Source: an uncultured Bacteroidales bacterium (lineage in GTDB: Bacteria; Bacteroidota; Bacteroidia; Bacteroidales; Bacteroidaceae). From it: a stretch of DNA of 31,455 nt. Made by a program: the position numbers and the translations under genes. The first letter of the stretch is position 1. Each line of letters opens with the position of its first letter. The notes below the pieces were generated by a model. The model had not been told where the DNA came from, did no database searches, and saw only the letters and a list, made by a program, of their open reading frames with translations. Location of the stretch: the NCBI GenBank assembly GCA_902768605.1, contig CACXLY010000018.1, positions 1 to 31,455 on the forward strand, written 5' to 3'. Shown piece by piece: positions 8,792 to 17,055 of this stretch.

Positions 8792-11248
8792 TTATCTCAG
8801 CCATTTCGTGCCATCCTGAATGTAGATTCCCTCTGGCTTGTCTTGCAGCACACGCCCGCTCAGGTCGTAGTATTTGCCGTCTGACTGCTTTTCATTGATG
8901 GCCTGGACCTTTGTGCCTCCTTCTTCCGTAGTAATCACAAAGACGGTGTAGCTGTTTGCTTTGCAAAGGAGCTTCTTTCCGGGCGTTACCGACGACTCGA
9001 CTGGCGCAAAGCGCGTGGGCTTGTCGGGCGTGTTCTCGCCACTGAGAGCACCACTGAGGGAAAGGGACTTTATGCTGCTCACCTTGCCGAAGCCTGTGAG
9101 GTTGAGCGTCAGGCTGCGCGCGGTCGTGTTGTAGTTCACGACGTGGAGGACGATGGTATCGCCCTTTTCGTTGCGCGTGGCAGTAAAGTCGAGGTTGGCT
9201 GTCGAGGTGCAAGTGCTCTCGACAAGCAAGGGCTGATGGTTCGTGGCAGCCATCTGCTGGGCATAGAACGGCGGTTGCATCCATACCTGTGAGGGCGAGA
9301 AGAAGATTTGCCCTTGGTCCCATCCGTTATCGTTCTGCTTGTAGGGCTGCAAGGCATTGGCCGGACTGTCGAGAGGCACGAAGCCTGCGGAGCGACGGAC
9401 CACGTTGAGCATGACGGCATGAGCCAAGGCGCGGGCCATGTCGTGCGTGTTGCCGTTCTCTTCGAGGATGGCACAACGCATCGTGGTTTGCGGATTCCAC
9501 TCGTGGAAGAGCTGTTGCATCTTGACAATATCCGCTTCCTTTTCCTTTGCTTGCTGCGGTGTCTCGGTCCACGGATGGTAGTCCCAGAAGTCGCACTTCC
9601 CGTCGAGCGACTGGAAGACATACTTCATCGTCTCCACTTCATTAGGTCGCCACCAGGCCGCATTAATGAACTTCAGCTCGGGATAAACCTCATGAATCGC
9701 ATTATATAAAGTAAGGTAGCGTTCCACGAAATGCTCATAGCCGCTTCGGGCTGCAGAACCGATGTATTCTTCGTTACCTATCTCGATGTACTTCAACTCG
9801 AAAGGTTCGATGTATTGAAGCAAGGCGAGAACGTCTGCTGGGTTGTCTTCTATGTTGATGGCAAAGGTAGGCTCGGCGCCGATGAGCCTTGCGAACTCCA
9901 CGAATTCAGGTATCGCGAAGCCGTTCGTGGCGTATCGGTACCAATGCCCATAATAGGGCTCACGCTCCAGGCGACTGCCCGTCATGTGCTTCGTCATGTA
10001 TTCCGCAGCATTTACCATCGTGCCGCCATAGCGGAGGAAGGTGAGGTGCTGCTGACGGAAAGCTTCTGTCAGGTCTGAGCGGAAAGGATAGGAGTCGGTG
10101 CAGAGCAGCACCTGGTCGACCCAGATGCAGCAGGTCTCCCCTCCTTCGGAGAGGTCGGAGGAGGCCGTCAGCACGAAGCGTCCCTTCGGGTCACTCTCGT
10201 CGGGTGTCAGCTCGACGTCGAAGCGCTGCCAATCCTCCGTGATGCCGCTTATCTCCTGCCGTGCATACTCCTTGCTTCCGTTTGAGGATTGCAAGGCGAC
10301 TTGCACTTTGCCCGTGCCTTTCAGATACATAGAGGCCTTGAGCGTCTCGCCTTGATTGAAGCTGATGCCCCAGCGGTTGAGGCCCATGTTATAGATGCCG
10401 GCACCCTGTCCGCCACTAATCTTCTGCGCATACTTCCCGGTAAATGGGCAGGAGGAATCGTGCTCGAAGTCGCCTTCGCCGAGAGGCGTCCACATGGCGG
10501 ACACGCTGGGACCGTCGGTCTCAAACTTGATCGGCGTGCCATCGACCTTGAGGTTGCGGAACATCGCCGAGCCGCCATAGGAGCGCAGACCTATGTAGCC
10601 CGACCGCAGAGGACTGTTCGTGTCCTCATACTCCTTTATCATCACGTCGTTGAGAAATATCCGCAGCTTCGCTCCGTCGATTTTGACGTAGAATTTGTTC
10701 CAGTCGCCCAGGGGATTGAAACTCGTCGGCGTGTCCGAGATGGGCTGCCAGTTCTGCTGATGCTTGCCGAGCACAAAGGAGCCGAGACGCGCATTCAGCG
10801 CCACCTCGTAGCCGTTGAAGGCATCGGCACCATTGCCCGCGTTGCTGACATTGACGATAAGGCCGGCGATGGCATTCAGGTCGTCCATGCGGAACTCAAC
10901 CTCGACGGAGCCGTTCGTCAGCTCTTTCTCCGTATAGATCAACTTGCCGTGACGGGAGGTCTGCAACTGCGCCATGCCCGACACGACGTTCCATCGGTCA
11001 TCATACGCCTTGAAGCCCTTGATGGTGGCCGACGAGGGCTCTTCGAATCCCTCACCGAAAATCTTCTGGTCGTACAGGCCGCCATAGATTTCATGATTCA
11101 CGTCCTCGGCTCCTGCGCCGTAAATGAGCGGTTCTATTCGGCAGAGGACCTTGCTGGCATCGACCGTCAGCGTCTGTGCTCCGACTGGCAAACCGATTGC
11201 CATCGAAATAACGAGAGGAAGCACACGATTGGTAATAATCCTTTTCAT
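8792..11248 (-). CDS. GH51 alpha-L-arabinofuranosidase, secreted, with inserted lectin-like domain
   Basis: 818 aa. A signal peptide (1-24, VGA before Gln) directs export. Residues ~75-240 resemble a laminin-G/DUF1080-like beta-sandwich ('GSVEVEFRMDDLNAIAGLIV'), ~250-395 a CBM4/9-like module, and ~395-660 the (beta/alpha)8 catalytic barrel. 'YIEIGNEEYIG' holds the probable acid/base Glu493, and 'CAILEENGN' the probable nucleophile Glu596 (or Glu597). A C-terminal beta-sandwich and the tail 'YYDLSGRVLQDKPEGIYI' follow. The family removes terminal alpha-L-arabinofuranose from arabinan, arabinoxylan or arabinogalactan. It lies 194 bp downstream of the sugar symporter; that gap holds three 22-bp repeat units and no clear -7 box, so it may depend on the glycyl-radical-enzyme/symporter transcript. 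The family call is firm; polymer choice is not visible. Confidence 0.92.
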   Translation of the reverse strand: MKRIITNRVLPLVISMAIGLPVGAQTLTVDASKVLCRIEPLIYGAGAEDVNHEIYGGLYDQKIFGEGFEEPSSATIKGFKAYDDRWNVVSGMAQLQTSRHGKLIYTEKELTNGSVEVEFRMDDLNAIAGLIVNVSNAGNGADAFNGYEVALNARLGSFVLGKHQQNWQPISDTPTSFNPLGDWNKFYVKIDGAKLRIFLNDVMIKEYEDTNSPLRSGYIGLRSYGGSAMFRNLKVDGTPIKFETDGPSVSAMWTPLGEGDFEHDSSCPFTGKYAQKISGGQGAGIYNMGLNRWGISFNQGETLKASMYLKGTGKVQVALQSSNGSKEYARQEISGITEDWQRFDVELTPDESDPKGRFVLTASSDLSEGGETCCIWVDQVLLCTDSYPFRSDLTEAFRQQHLTFLRYGGTMVNAAEYMTKHMTGSRLEREPYYGHWYRYATNGFAIPEFVEFARLIGAEPTFAINIEDNPADVLALLQYIEPFELKYIEIGNEEYIGSAARSGYEHFVERYLTLYNAIHEVYPELKFINAAWWRPNEVETMKYVFQSLDGKCDFWDYHPWTETPQQAKEKEADIVKMQQLFHEWNPQTTMRCAILEENGNTHDMARALAHAVMLNVVRRSAGFVPLDSPANALQPYKQNDNGWDQGQIFFSPSQVWMQPPFYAQQMAATNHQPLLVESTCTSTANLDFTATRNEKGDTIVLHVVNYNTTARSLTLNLTGFGKVSSIKSLSLSGALSGENTPDKPTRFAPVESSVTPGKKLLCKANSYTVFVITTEEGGTKVQAINEKQSDGKYYDLSGRVLQDKPEGIYIQDGTKWLR

Positions 11249-11307
11249 AACAGTATTAGTTTTTCGTTTTTATATCAATATTCAGTCATTTTATCAGATG
11301 AAATTGA

Positions 11308-11373
11308 TTGCTGCATGGCGACAAAGCAATTGCTGCATGGCGACGAAGCAATTGCTGCATGGCGATGCAGCAA
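11308..11373. repeat. Three tandem 22-bp units with hairpin potential
   Basis: Units at 11308-11329, 11330-11351 and 11352-11373 each start TTGCTGCATGGCGA and end GCAA. The third is a perfect 9-bp stem (TTGCTGCAT / ATGCAGCAA) with a GGCG loop; the first two pair at their ends only. The array lies between the symporter stop and the GH51 start. It could be a transcript-processing, stability or attenuation element; only the structure is seen. Confidence 0.8.
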
Positions 11374-11442
11374 ACAACTATACAGGTCAAGTTGGGCAAT
11401 CATTATGGTCGAGAAGGGCGACATAAGGCGTAATCTGAGACG

Positions 11443-12768
11443 TTATTCGCTGACGAGTTCGTTCTGTATTTGCTCCAGGGACTTGTTCTTCGTCTCGGGC
11501 AATTTCCACGCAAACACGATGCTGAGGGCGCTCATTACTGCGAAGATGCAGAAGATGAGACCGCCGCCGGAGCTGCCTGTGCCGAGGAAGACGGGGAAGG
11601 TCCACGTCAAGAGGGCCGACCAGAACCAATGGGTCATGCTGCCCAACACTTGTCCCTTGCCGCGGACGCTGTTCGGGAAGACCTCCGCGATGACCACCCA
11701 GATGCAAGCTCCCAAGGAGACGGCGAAGAAGGCTATGAAGACCATCACGCAGACGAGCAGCAGATAGCCCGAGGTCAGCTCGTTGTAGAAGCCGTAGCTG
11801 GCTGTTCCGAGGGCCAGCGTCATGCCTAACGAGCCGATATACAGCAGTTTCTTGCGGCCGACCTTATCTATCAAGACCATGCCTATCATGGTGAAAGTGA
11901 GGTTCGTCAGGCCGATGACGATGCTCTGAATCAACGAGCCTTCGCGTGCCACGCCACTCATCTCGAAGATGCGGGGCGCGTAGTAGAGGATGGCGTTAAT
12001 GCCTGCCAGCTGGTTGAACGTGGCAATGAGGAACGCTATCAAAATGGGCTTCCAGTATTTTCGCTGGAAGAGTGCTTCGCTTTCGCCTTTGTCCTCGGCC
12101 AGCGAGGCACGTATCTCGGCCACTTGCTGCTCGAGGTTCGTGTCGTCCACCTGTCCCAGAACGCGCCGTGCCTCTTGCTCTCTGCCCTGCCCCATCAGCC
12201 AACGCGGGCTCTCGGGAATGGTGAAAAGCAGGAGGGCGAAGAGCAAAGCGGGAACGGACTCCACGCCGAGCATCCAGCGCCAATCGTTGTCGAAGCCGTC
12301 GATGAGGTAGTTGCTATAGTAGGCCAGCACGATGCCGAGCACGATGTTGAACTGGAAGAAAGCCACGAACCTGCCGCGCCAATGGGATGGCGACACTTCG
12401 GCGATGTAGAGAGGACCTGCCACGCTTGATGCGCCGACGGCCAGTCCGCCCAGGAAACGCGAGAAGATAAAGAGCCACCAGGCATTGTCGGGAGCGAGTG
12501 CACTACCGATGGCCGAGAGCAGATACATGACGGCAATCACGATGAGACTCTTCTGCCGGCCGTACTTCTCGACGGGACTTGTGCTGAACAAAGCGCCGAT
12601 GATGGTGCCGATAACTGCCGACGACATCGTGAAGCCGTGCAGAAAGTCGCTCAGCCCATAGACTTGCTGGATGTCTTTCTCTGCTCCTGATATCACAGCG
12701 GTGTCGAATCCAAAGAGGAGACCACCAAGTGAGGCCACGAAAGCCACATAAAACATAAACTTCTTCAT
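11443..12768 (-). CDS. Sugar:H+ symporter of the MFS sugar porter family (XylE/AraE type)
   Basis: 441 aa from ATG 12766-12768 ('MKKFMFYVAFVASLGGLLFG'); an in-frame codon 14 residues upstream would add a non-conserved start. Twelve membrane helices are expected. Sugar-porter signatures are present: 'GGLLFGFDTAVISG' in TM1, 'RFLGGLAVGASSVAGPLYIA', 'PESPRWL' after TM6, 'QLAGINAILYYAP' in TM7 (the QxxGIN sugar-binding motif), 'DKVGRKK' and 'PETKNKSLEQIQ' at the end. It should carry a monosaccharide across the inner membrane. With GH51 downstream, GH127 nearby and the shared regulator, L-arabinose is the natural guess, but specificity cannot be read. It starts 89 bp after the glycyl radical enzyme on the same strand and is probably cotranscribed. 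Confidence 0.93.
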   Translation of the reverse strand: MKKFMFYVAFVASLGGLLFGFDTAVISGAEKDIQQVYGLSDFLHGFTMSSAVIGTIIGALFSTSPVEKYGRQKSLIVIAVMYLLSAIGSALAPDNAWWLFIFSRFLGGLAVGASSVAGPLYIAEVSPSHWRGRFVAFFQFNIVLGIVLAYYSNYLIDGFDNDWRWMLGVESVPALLFALLLFTIPESPRWLMGQGREQEARRVLGQVDDTNLEQQVAEIRASLAEDKGESEALFQRKYWKPILIAFLIATFNQLAGINAILYYAPRIFEMSGVAREGSLIQSIVIGLTNLTFTMIGMVLIDKVGRKKLLYIGSLGMTLALGTASYGFYNELTSGYLLLVCVMVFIAFFAVSLGACIWVVIAEVFPNSVRGKGQVLGSMTHWFWSALLTWTFPVFLGTGSSGGGLIFCIFAVMSALSIVFAWKLPETKNKSLEQIQNELVSE

Positions 12769-12796
12769 ATTATGAAAAATTAGAAAATGTGAAATG

Positions 12797-12859
12797 AAGA
12801 TAATAAGCAAGACCGCATGTCTGATTCCCTTTCTTATTTTCTTAATTTCTTATTATCTT
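12797..12859. repeat. 11-bp inverted repeat in the gap between the glycyl radical enzyme and the symporter
   Basis: AAGATAATAAG (12797-12807) and CTTATTATCTT (12849-12859) are perfect inverted copies around a 41-nt loop rich in AATAAGAAA-type repeats. The right arm overlaps the stop codon of the glycyl radical enzyme. It could act as a weak terminator or stability element that lowers symporter expression relative to the enzyme. Confidence 0.5.
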
Positions 12860-14927
12860 ATTGTCTAAACCTTATCCTATTGATTACATGGTCCTGATAA
12901 CACTCGTCCAGCTCGACGAAATAGCCGCTCCAGCCCCACACACGCACGATGAGGTTGCGGTACTTCTCGGGGTGTTTCTTCGCGTCAAGCAGTTTCTCGA
13001 GGCTGATGGTGTTGAGCTGCAACTGATGTCCGCCGAGGACGATGAAGGTGCGAACAAGCTGGCCGAGCTTCACGACTGCTTCTTCGTTGCGGAAGATGCT
13101 TTGGTCGAACTCCAAGGTCAACGGGCCGCCGTTTATCACCTTCTCGAGATGCGGCTTGGCAAACGACTTGATGACGGAGAGCGGACCTTTCTCGCGGATG
13201 AACAACGAAGGCGAATAGTTGGCGGGAATCATTTCGCTGCTCTTGCGGCCATCGGGCGTGGCACCCAGTTCGGTGGCATGCCAGATGTAGTACATCGCGG
13301 TTCCTGTGCCGGCTCGGTATATGCCGCCGCGCTCGTTCACCTTGCCTTCGAGCGTGCTTTGGAAGATGTCGAGCAGCTCGGTGGCTATCTCGTCCACCCA
13401 ATCGACGTCCTGTCCGAACTTCTCAGTCTCTTTTCGGAGCTTCTCGTCCAACGCCTCATGACCCTTGAAGTCGTGCTCGATGGCATCGACTATCTCGTCG
13501 GCCGTGACGGTCTTCTCTTCGAAATAATGCTTCTTCAAGGCAGCCAGCGAATCGACCGCCGTGGCAACACCTGTGCCGTGGAAGCCGAAGTTGTTGTACT
13601 TCCCGCCAAACGAGGCATCCTTCGCCCTTTCGATACAGCCGTCCATCATCAAGGACATCATCGGCGCAGGCACGATGTAGAGGTCGTGCTCCTTGGCGCA
13701 AAGCGCATCGACACGTGTCTGTATCTCCGACTTAACACGTGAAAGTAGCTCATTAAACGTGTTTAGTTGCTTGAGTTGACGTGTCGCGTTCTTCACGCAC
13801 TCAGCCAAAGGCACGGCATCGATGTTGGGAATATCGACGGCGGTGCCTGGCACGATGAATTCCCAGCAGGCTGCCACGACATAGTTCCTTGCATCTTCGG
13901 GGCTGTAACCCAAGCGAATCAGGCCTGGGATGACCACATCGTCGTTGCTGTACTGCGGGAAGCCAAGTCCGAGCTGCGTGAGGCGGGAGCCGAGGGTAAA
14001 CACCTCTTCGGGCGTCTCGGCATCGACGCGAAGGTTAATCTTTGGGTCTATCAACTCGAGTTCATAGCTTGCTTCGAGGCAGATCTTTGATACTTCGTTG
14101 AAGAGGTACTCGCCGTCGGCACTTCTGCCAGCCAGCACGATGCTCTGTCCGTTGTCGCCTTGCTGCATGCCCGGGTAGAGGTCGCTGTCCTTGTTGCACA
14201 TCAGGAAGAACTCCTCTATCAGTTCCTTCGCCTCCTCGCGCGTGAGCCGGCCGCTCTCTATATCGCGTACATAATATATATATATGTATTGGTCGAAGCG
14301 GCCCAGCGTGTTGTGGTAGTGCCCGGCTTCCCAGAGGCAGAAGTGCATGACGCGCAGGAGCTGCAAGGCTTCCCGCAAGGTCTGTGGCGCCTGGCTTCTG
14401 ATGGTTCGCAGCGTCTCAGCCAAAGAGGCGTCTTTCTCTGCGTCTGCCTTGTCGGCATAACGAAGGATGAAGGCCTGTATCGCCTTGAGGCAAATGACTT
14501 CCGACTCAAGAAACTCTTTCTGTTCCTTTGAGAGGGGAGCATCCTTCTGCCGTTTTGTAACTTCATCCAACATCTTATCCAAGCCTTTCCTAAGCATGGC
14601 TTCATAGTTCGGAGAGATGTTGCAGAGGTCGCCCTTCTCGTGGAGATAATGCGTGCGGGCTATCTCGTCCCACTCTTCCTTGGTGTAGATGCTCGGTATG
14701 TCCTTGATGGTTCGTGTGACGGCTATGCGCTCTTCGGGCAAGAGGACAGGCGTCTCCGCCTCGAGCATCCGCTTCAATCGCATGGCAGCACGCATCTGAT
14801 AACTCATCCCGGCTGCCCGCATCTCCTCGGCCATGCCGCTCAATCCGGCTTCCTCAGCCGTGCGACGCAGCGAATGATGATGCTTGTCGAAGATGTATTC
14901 CCTGAGCTTTTTTATCCTTTCATTCAT
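12858..14927 (-). CDS. Glycyl radical enzyme of the dehydratase/lyase type (CxE active site), substrate unknown
   Basis: 689 aa. A C-terminal glycyl radical motif is seen: 'RNLIVRVWGWSGYF', radical Gly665. The active-site loop is 'VVAACWEFIVPG', giving thiyl Cys354 and Glu356. Pyruvate formate-lyase has Cys-Cys here, whereas glycerol, propanediol, choline and hydroxyproline enzymes have CxE, so an elimination reaction is predicted. The flanking residues differ from the usual GCVEP. 'HNTLGRFDQY' (205-214) is the family's conserved tunnel segment. At 689 aa it is shorter than those enzymes (about 780-850), so it is probably a separate subfamily. No microcompartment shell genes are nearby; it is likely cytosolic and oxygen-sensitive. 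Its promoter overlaps a GTAC-N6-GTAC element. The symporter follows on the same strand. Its activase is beyond the regulator. A sugar- or polyol-derived substrate is inferred only from context. Confidence 0.9.
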   Translation of the reverse strand: MNERIKKLREYIFDKHHHSLRRTAEEAGLSGMAEEMRAAGMSYQMRAAMRLKRMLEAETPVLLPEERIAVTRTIKDIPSIYTKEEWDEIARTHYLHEKGDLCNISPNYEAMLRKGLDKMLDEVTKRQKDAPLSKEQKEFLESEVICLKAIQAFILRYADKADAEKDASLAETLRTIRSQAPQTLREALQLLRVMHFCLWEAGHYHNTLGRFDQYIYIYYVRDIESGRLTREEAKELIEEFFLMCNKDSDLYPGMQQGDNGQSIVLAGRSADGEYLFNEVSKICLEASYELELIDPKINLRVDAETPEEVFTLGSRLTQLGLGFPQYSNDDVVIPGLIRLGYSPEDARNYVVAACWEFIVPGTAVDIPNIDAVPLAECVKNATRQLKQLNTFNELLSRVKSEIQTRVDALCAKEHDLYIVPAPMMSLMMDGCIERAKDASFGGKYNNFGFHGTGVATAVDSLAALKKHYFEEKTVTADEIVDAIEHDFKGHEALDEKLRKETEKFGQDVDWVDEIATELLDIFQSTLEGKVNERGGIYRAGTGTAMYYIWHATELGATPDGRKSSEMIPANYSPSLFIREKGPLSVIKSFAKPHLEKVINGGPLTLEFDQSIFRNEEAVVKLGQLVRTFIVLGGHQLQLNTISLEKLLDAKKHPEKYRNLIVRVWGWSGYFVELDECYQDHVINRIRFRQ

Positions 14928-14982
14928 GGCTTTTATACCTTATTAATTATATATTGTGCTGTATAATGTGTAATTTCCGCTG

Positions 14983-14990
14983 CAAAGATA
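14983..14990 (-). promoter_or_regulatory. -7 box (TATCTTTG) of the glycyl radical enzyme promoter
   Basis: TATCTTTG followed by CAG on the minus strand, 55 bp from the ATG. No TTG-type -33 element is found at the right distance. The place is taken by the GTAC-N6-GTAC element, so the bound regulator may act as an activator or block the polymerase. Confidence 0.75.
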
Positions 14991-15000
14991 CGAAAAAATG

Positions 15001-15022
15001 TCGTACCAGCCCGTACCAGTTG
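15001..15022. promoter_or_regulatory. Candidate regulator operator 1 (GTAC-N6-GTAC)
   Basis: On the minus strand it reads CAACTGGTACG, then GGCT, then GGTACGA. The GGTACG half-sites repeat at a 10-bp period, one helical turn. It matches operator 2 (17056-17077) at 19 of 22 positions. It begins 10 bp upstream of the enzyme's -7 box and lies about 85 bp before the gntR-type -7 box, so it could serve both divergent genes. Confidence 0.65.
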
Positions 15023-15069
15023 GCAACTTTTTTATATGTTTCACAACATACGACCTTTCTCGTCAAATA

Positions 15070-15097
15070 ATTCTTCATTCTTCATTCTTCATTCTTC
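15070..15097. repeat. Heptamer repeat (ATTCTTC)4 at the -33 position of the regulator promoter
   Basis: Four perfect copies of a 7-bp unit, the complement of the GAAGAAT repeats found elsewhere. The array ends 9 bp upstream of the TACCTTTG box at 15107-15114, so slippage would change the -33 region. Confidence 0.75.
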
Positions 15098-15106
15098 ATT
15101 TTTTCG

Positions 15107-15114
15107 TACCTTTG
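15107..15114 (+). promoter_or_regulatory. -7 box (TACCTTTG) of the GntR-type regulator
   Basis: TACCTTTG followed by CA, 23 bp before the ATG at 15138. It is preceded by TTTTTTCG and the heptamer array, with no TTG at the -33 spacing. Confidence 0.75.
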
Positions 15115-15137
15115 CATCCGCAAACAAGAAACGAGCC

Positions 15138-16115
15138 ATGCAGCACAACGATTCGAAGTACAAACTGATAGTCCGATACGTCCAAGAGGGCATCACCTCC
15201 GGCCGACTGCAAAAGGGCGACTGGATTCCCTCCATCAACGAGTTCCGCCACATGTTCAACCTGTCGCGCGACACAGTCTTTGCAGGCATCACGGAACTGA
15301 AATCGAGGGGCATCATCGAGTCGAAACAGGGGAAAGGCTACTTCGTGGACAGCACGAACTTCCGTTCGGAATACAACATCTTCCTGCTCTTCAACGAACT
15401 GAACGAGTTCAAGGAGGAGCTCTTCAACGCATTCATGGAGAGCATCGACAACAGGAACTCTGTCAACCTGCAGTTTCACAACTACAATCGCAACGTCTTC
15501 GACCAACTTCTCTCTGAGGCTCGCGGGAAATACACGACCTATATCGTCATGACCGGCAAGTTCCTCGGTACGGAGGATTTGCTTAATTCCCTCGGCGGCC
15601 GCGTCTATCTGCTCGACCATTACGACAAGGAACTTTATGGGAAGTACTCTGCTGTGGCTCAGGATTTTGAAGCGGACACCTACGAGGGCCTAAAGTCCGG
15701 CATCGAACACTTGAAGCGATACAAGCGCTTCATCATGGTGCAGAACGAGGCAAAGGAACCCTACGAGCGCTTTTACGGACTGAAACGCTTCTGCCATGAG
15801 TTCGGGTTTGAATGCAAGTACCTGAACAGCATCGAGAACCGTCGCATCCACGAGGGCGACGTCTTTATCCTTGTAAACGACCGCGACCTCGTCACCATCA
15901 TCAAGCAGGCTGCAAAGCAGAACTTCACCCCCGGCAAGGACTTCGGCATCATCTCCTACAACGAGACGCCGCTCAAGGAAGTGCTCTGCGGAGGCATCAC
16001 GACACTTTCCACCGACTTCCGCCAGATGGGACAAACAATGGCCTCGCTCCTAAGCAAGCCCGGCATCGAAGCCATCCGCAACCCCTGGTGCCTAAACCTT
16101 CGTTCCTCACTTTAA
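15138..16115 (+). CDS. GntR-family regulator with periplasmic-binding-type sensor domain
   Basis: 325 aa from ATG 15138, chosen because the GntR fold begins at once and the promoter lies 23 bp upstream. Residues 5-72 are a winged helix: 'IPSINEFRHMFNLSRDTVFA' (recognition helix) and 'SRGIIESKQGKGYFV' (wing). Residues ~78-325 look like the LacI/periplasmic-binding-type ligand domain found in the AraR-like branch of GntR regulators ('LLDHYDKELY', 'GIISYNETPLKEVLCGGITT', 'TDFRQMG'). Such proteins bind a sugar and release or rearrange on DNA. It is divergent from the glycyl radical enzyme and convergent with the activase. The twin GTAC-N6-GTAC elements on both sides are its probable sites; GTAC-type cores are also seen in B. 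subtilis AraR operators. The ligand is unknown, arabinose or a derivative being likely. Confidence 0.88.
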   Translation: MQHNDSKYKLIVRYVQEGITSGRLQKGDWIPSINEFRHMFNLSRDTVFAGITELKSRGIIESKQGKGYFVDSTNFRSEYNIFLLFNELNEFKEELFNAFMESIDNRNSVNLQFHNYNRNVFDQLLSEARGKYTTYIVMTGKFLGTEDLLNSLGGRVYLLDHYDKELYGKYSAVAQDFEADTYEGLKSGIEHLKRYKRFIMVQNEAKEPYERFYGLKRFCHEFGFECKYLNSIENRRIHEGDVFILVNDRDLVTIIKQAAKQNFTPGKDFGIISYNETPLKEVLCGGITTLSTDFRQMGQTMASLLSKPGIEAIRNPWCLNLRSSL

Positions 16116-16224
16116 TTTTAGGAGGCATCCGTCTCATTATCGTTTCAATTTGCTCTCACAATAGCCTCAAAAAGACGAACTGTTTGCGTAAAAACTTCAC
16201 CCCAAGGTCTCAAATGCTCCTTTG

Positions 16225-16257
16225 TGACAGCAAAATCATGTTTTTTGTTGTCATTTT
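16225..16257 (+). terminator. Terminator of the regulator gene
   Basis: TGACAGCAAAA (16225-16235) pairs with TTTTGTTGTCA (16243-16253), 10 of 11 Watson-Crick plus one G-U, and is followed by TTTT. It lies between the convergent regulator and activase genes. The rest of 16116-16273 shows no gene. Confidence 0.6.
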
Positions 16258-16273
16258 ACGAGAACCGTTTTGT

Positions 16274-17029
16274 TCATAGCACCAGCACTTCTATGCCGGC
16301 CTCCTTCAAAATATCCGCTTGGATTTGCGGCTCTGCTTCTGTATCGAAGCTGGGCTTGTACGTCATCCCTACCATATTATATTTGGCTCCGGCGACCTTA
16401 TTGTAGCGAAGCAACTCGACACGCTTCAGGTTTCGGGCATCGAGGATGAGGGCTTTGACGGCAAGCATGTTCTCTTTCGTGTCATTAACACCCGGAATGA
16501 GGGGAATGCGTAGCACGAAGTCCTTGCCACTCTCGATGAGAATCTGCAAGTTACGCAGGATAGGGCGATTGCTGACACGCGTGTACCTTTTGTGCATCTC
16601 ATCATCCGTATGCTTGCAGTCGAATAGGACGAAATCGACATTACCGAGCACTTTCCTGAACACGGCCTCGCTTGCATAGCCGCTTGTCTCGATTGCACAA
16701 TGGATGCGGGGACGAAGCAAGCCAAGCACTTCGCAAAGGAAATCTGCCTGCAAAAGAGGTTCGCCGCCTGTAAAGGTCACGCCGCCATTGTTGAGACGGA
16801 AGATTTTCTCGTCGCGAAGAAGCTTTTCTGCCAGTTCGCCCGACTCCATTTCCATGCCGCTCATGACCGTCTCATCTTTTTTCTTCATGAGCTGCGGCTT
16901 CGGACTGAGACCTTCCGGATTGTGACACCACTCGCATCTCAACGGACAACCTTTCAGGAAGACTGTTGTCCTGATGCCCGGTCCGTCGTTTATGGCGAAC
17001 TCTTCTATGCTGAATATCGTTCCTTTCAT
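16274..17029 (-). CDS. Glycyl radical enzyme activating enzyme (radical SAM)
   Basis: 251 aa, starting 'MKGTIFSIEEFAINDGPGIR' as the family does; the frame stays open upstream but carries no family sequence there. 'GCPLRCEWCHNPEG' holds the CX3CX2C that binds the radical-SAM [4Fe-4S] cluster; 'TFTGGEPLLQ' binds S-adenosylmethionine. It abstracts hydrogen from the partner's Gly665. The ferredoxin-like insert with eight extra cysteines, present in glycerol and choline lyase activases, is absent: only ~45 residues separate the cluster motif from GGEP, so it is of the short, PflA-like form. That is unexpected beside a CxE-type enzyme. It is separated from its partner by the regulator but shares the operator, which should keep both in step. 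Its -7 box ends only 4 bp before the ATG, so the mRNA is probably leaderless. Confidence 0.93.
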   Translation of the reverse strand: MKGTIFSIEEFAINDGPGIRTTVFLKGCPLRCEWCHNPEGLSPKPQLMKKKDETVMSGMEMESGELAEKLLRDEKIFRLNNGGVTFTGGEPLLQADFLCEVLGLLRPRIHCAIETSGYASEAVFRKVLGNVDFVLFDCKHTDDEMHKRYTRVSNRPILRNLQILIESGKDFVLRIPLIPGVNDTKENMLAVKALILDARNLKRVELLRYNKVAGAKYNMVGMTYKPSFDTEAEPQIQADILKEAGIEVLVL

Positions 17030-17033
17030 GCTG

Positions 17034-17041
17034 CAAAGATA
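17034..17041 (-). promoter_or_regulatory. -7 box (TATCTTTG) of the activase, leaderless arrangement
   Basis: TATCTTTG then CAGC then ATG. Transcription normally begins a few bases after this box, so the message would begin at or next to the start codon. Operator 2 covers the -33 region. Confidence 0.65.
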
Positions 17042-17055
17042 GGCAAAAATCCTCA

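Noticed and set aside
11308..11373. CRISPR array or plasmid iterons, because of the 22-bp repeats (also 23244-23323)
   Set aside because: There are no spacers of CRISPR length, no cas or rep genes, few copies, and the units are palindromic and directly abutting or nearly so.
12858..14927. Pyruvate formate-lyase or canonical hydroxyproline dehydratase (HypD)
   Set aside because: The active site is Cys-Trp-Glu, not Cys-Cys, which excludes formate-lyase chemistry; the missing GCVEP signature, short length and lack of a pyrroline-5-carboxylate reductase gene argue against HypD.
16116..16273. A small gene between the regulator and the activase
   Set aside because: Short frames there have no plausible start context or recognisable sequence, and a terminator hairpin occupies 16225-16257.
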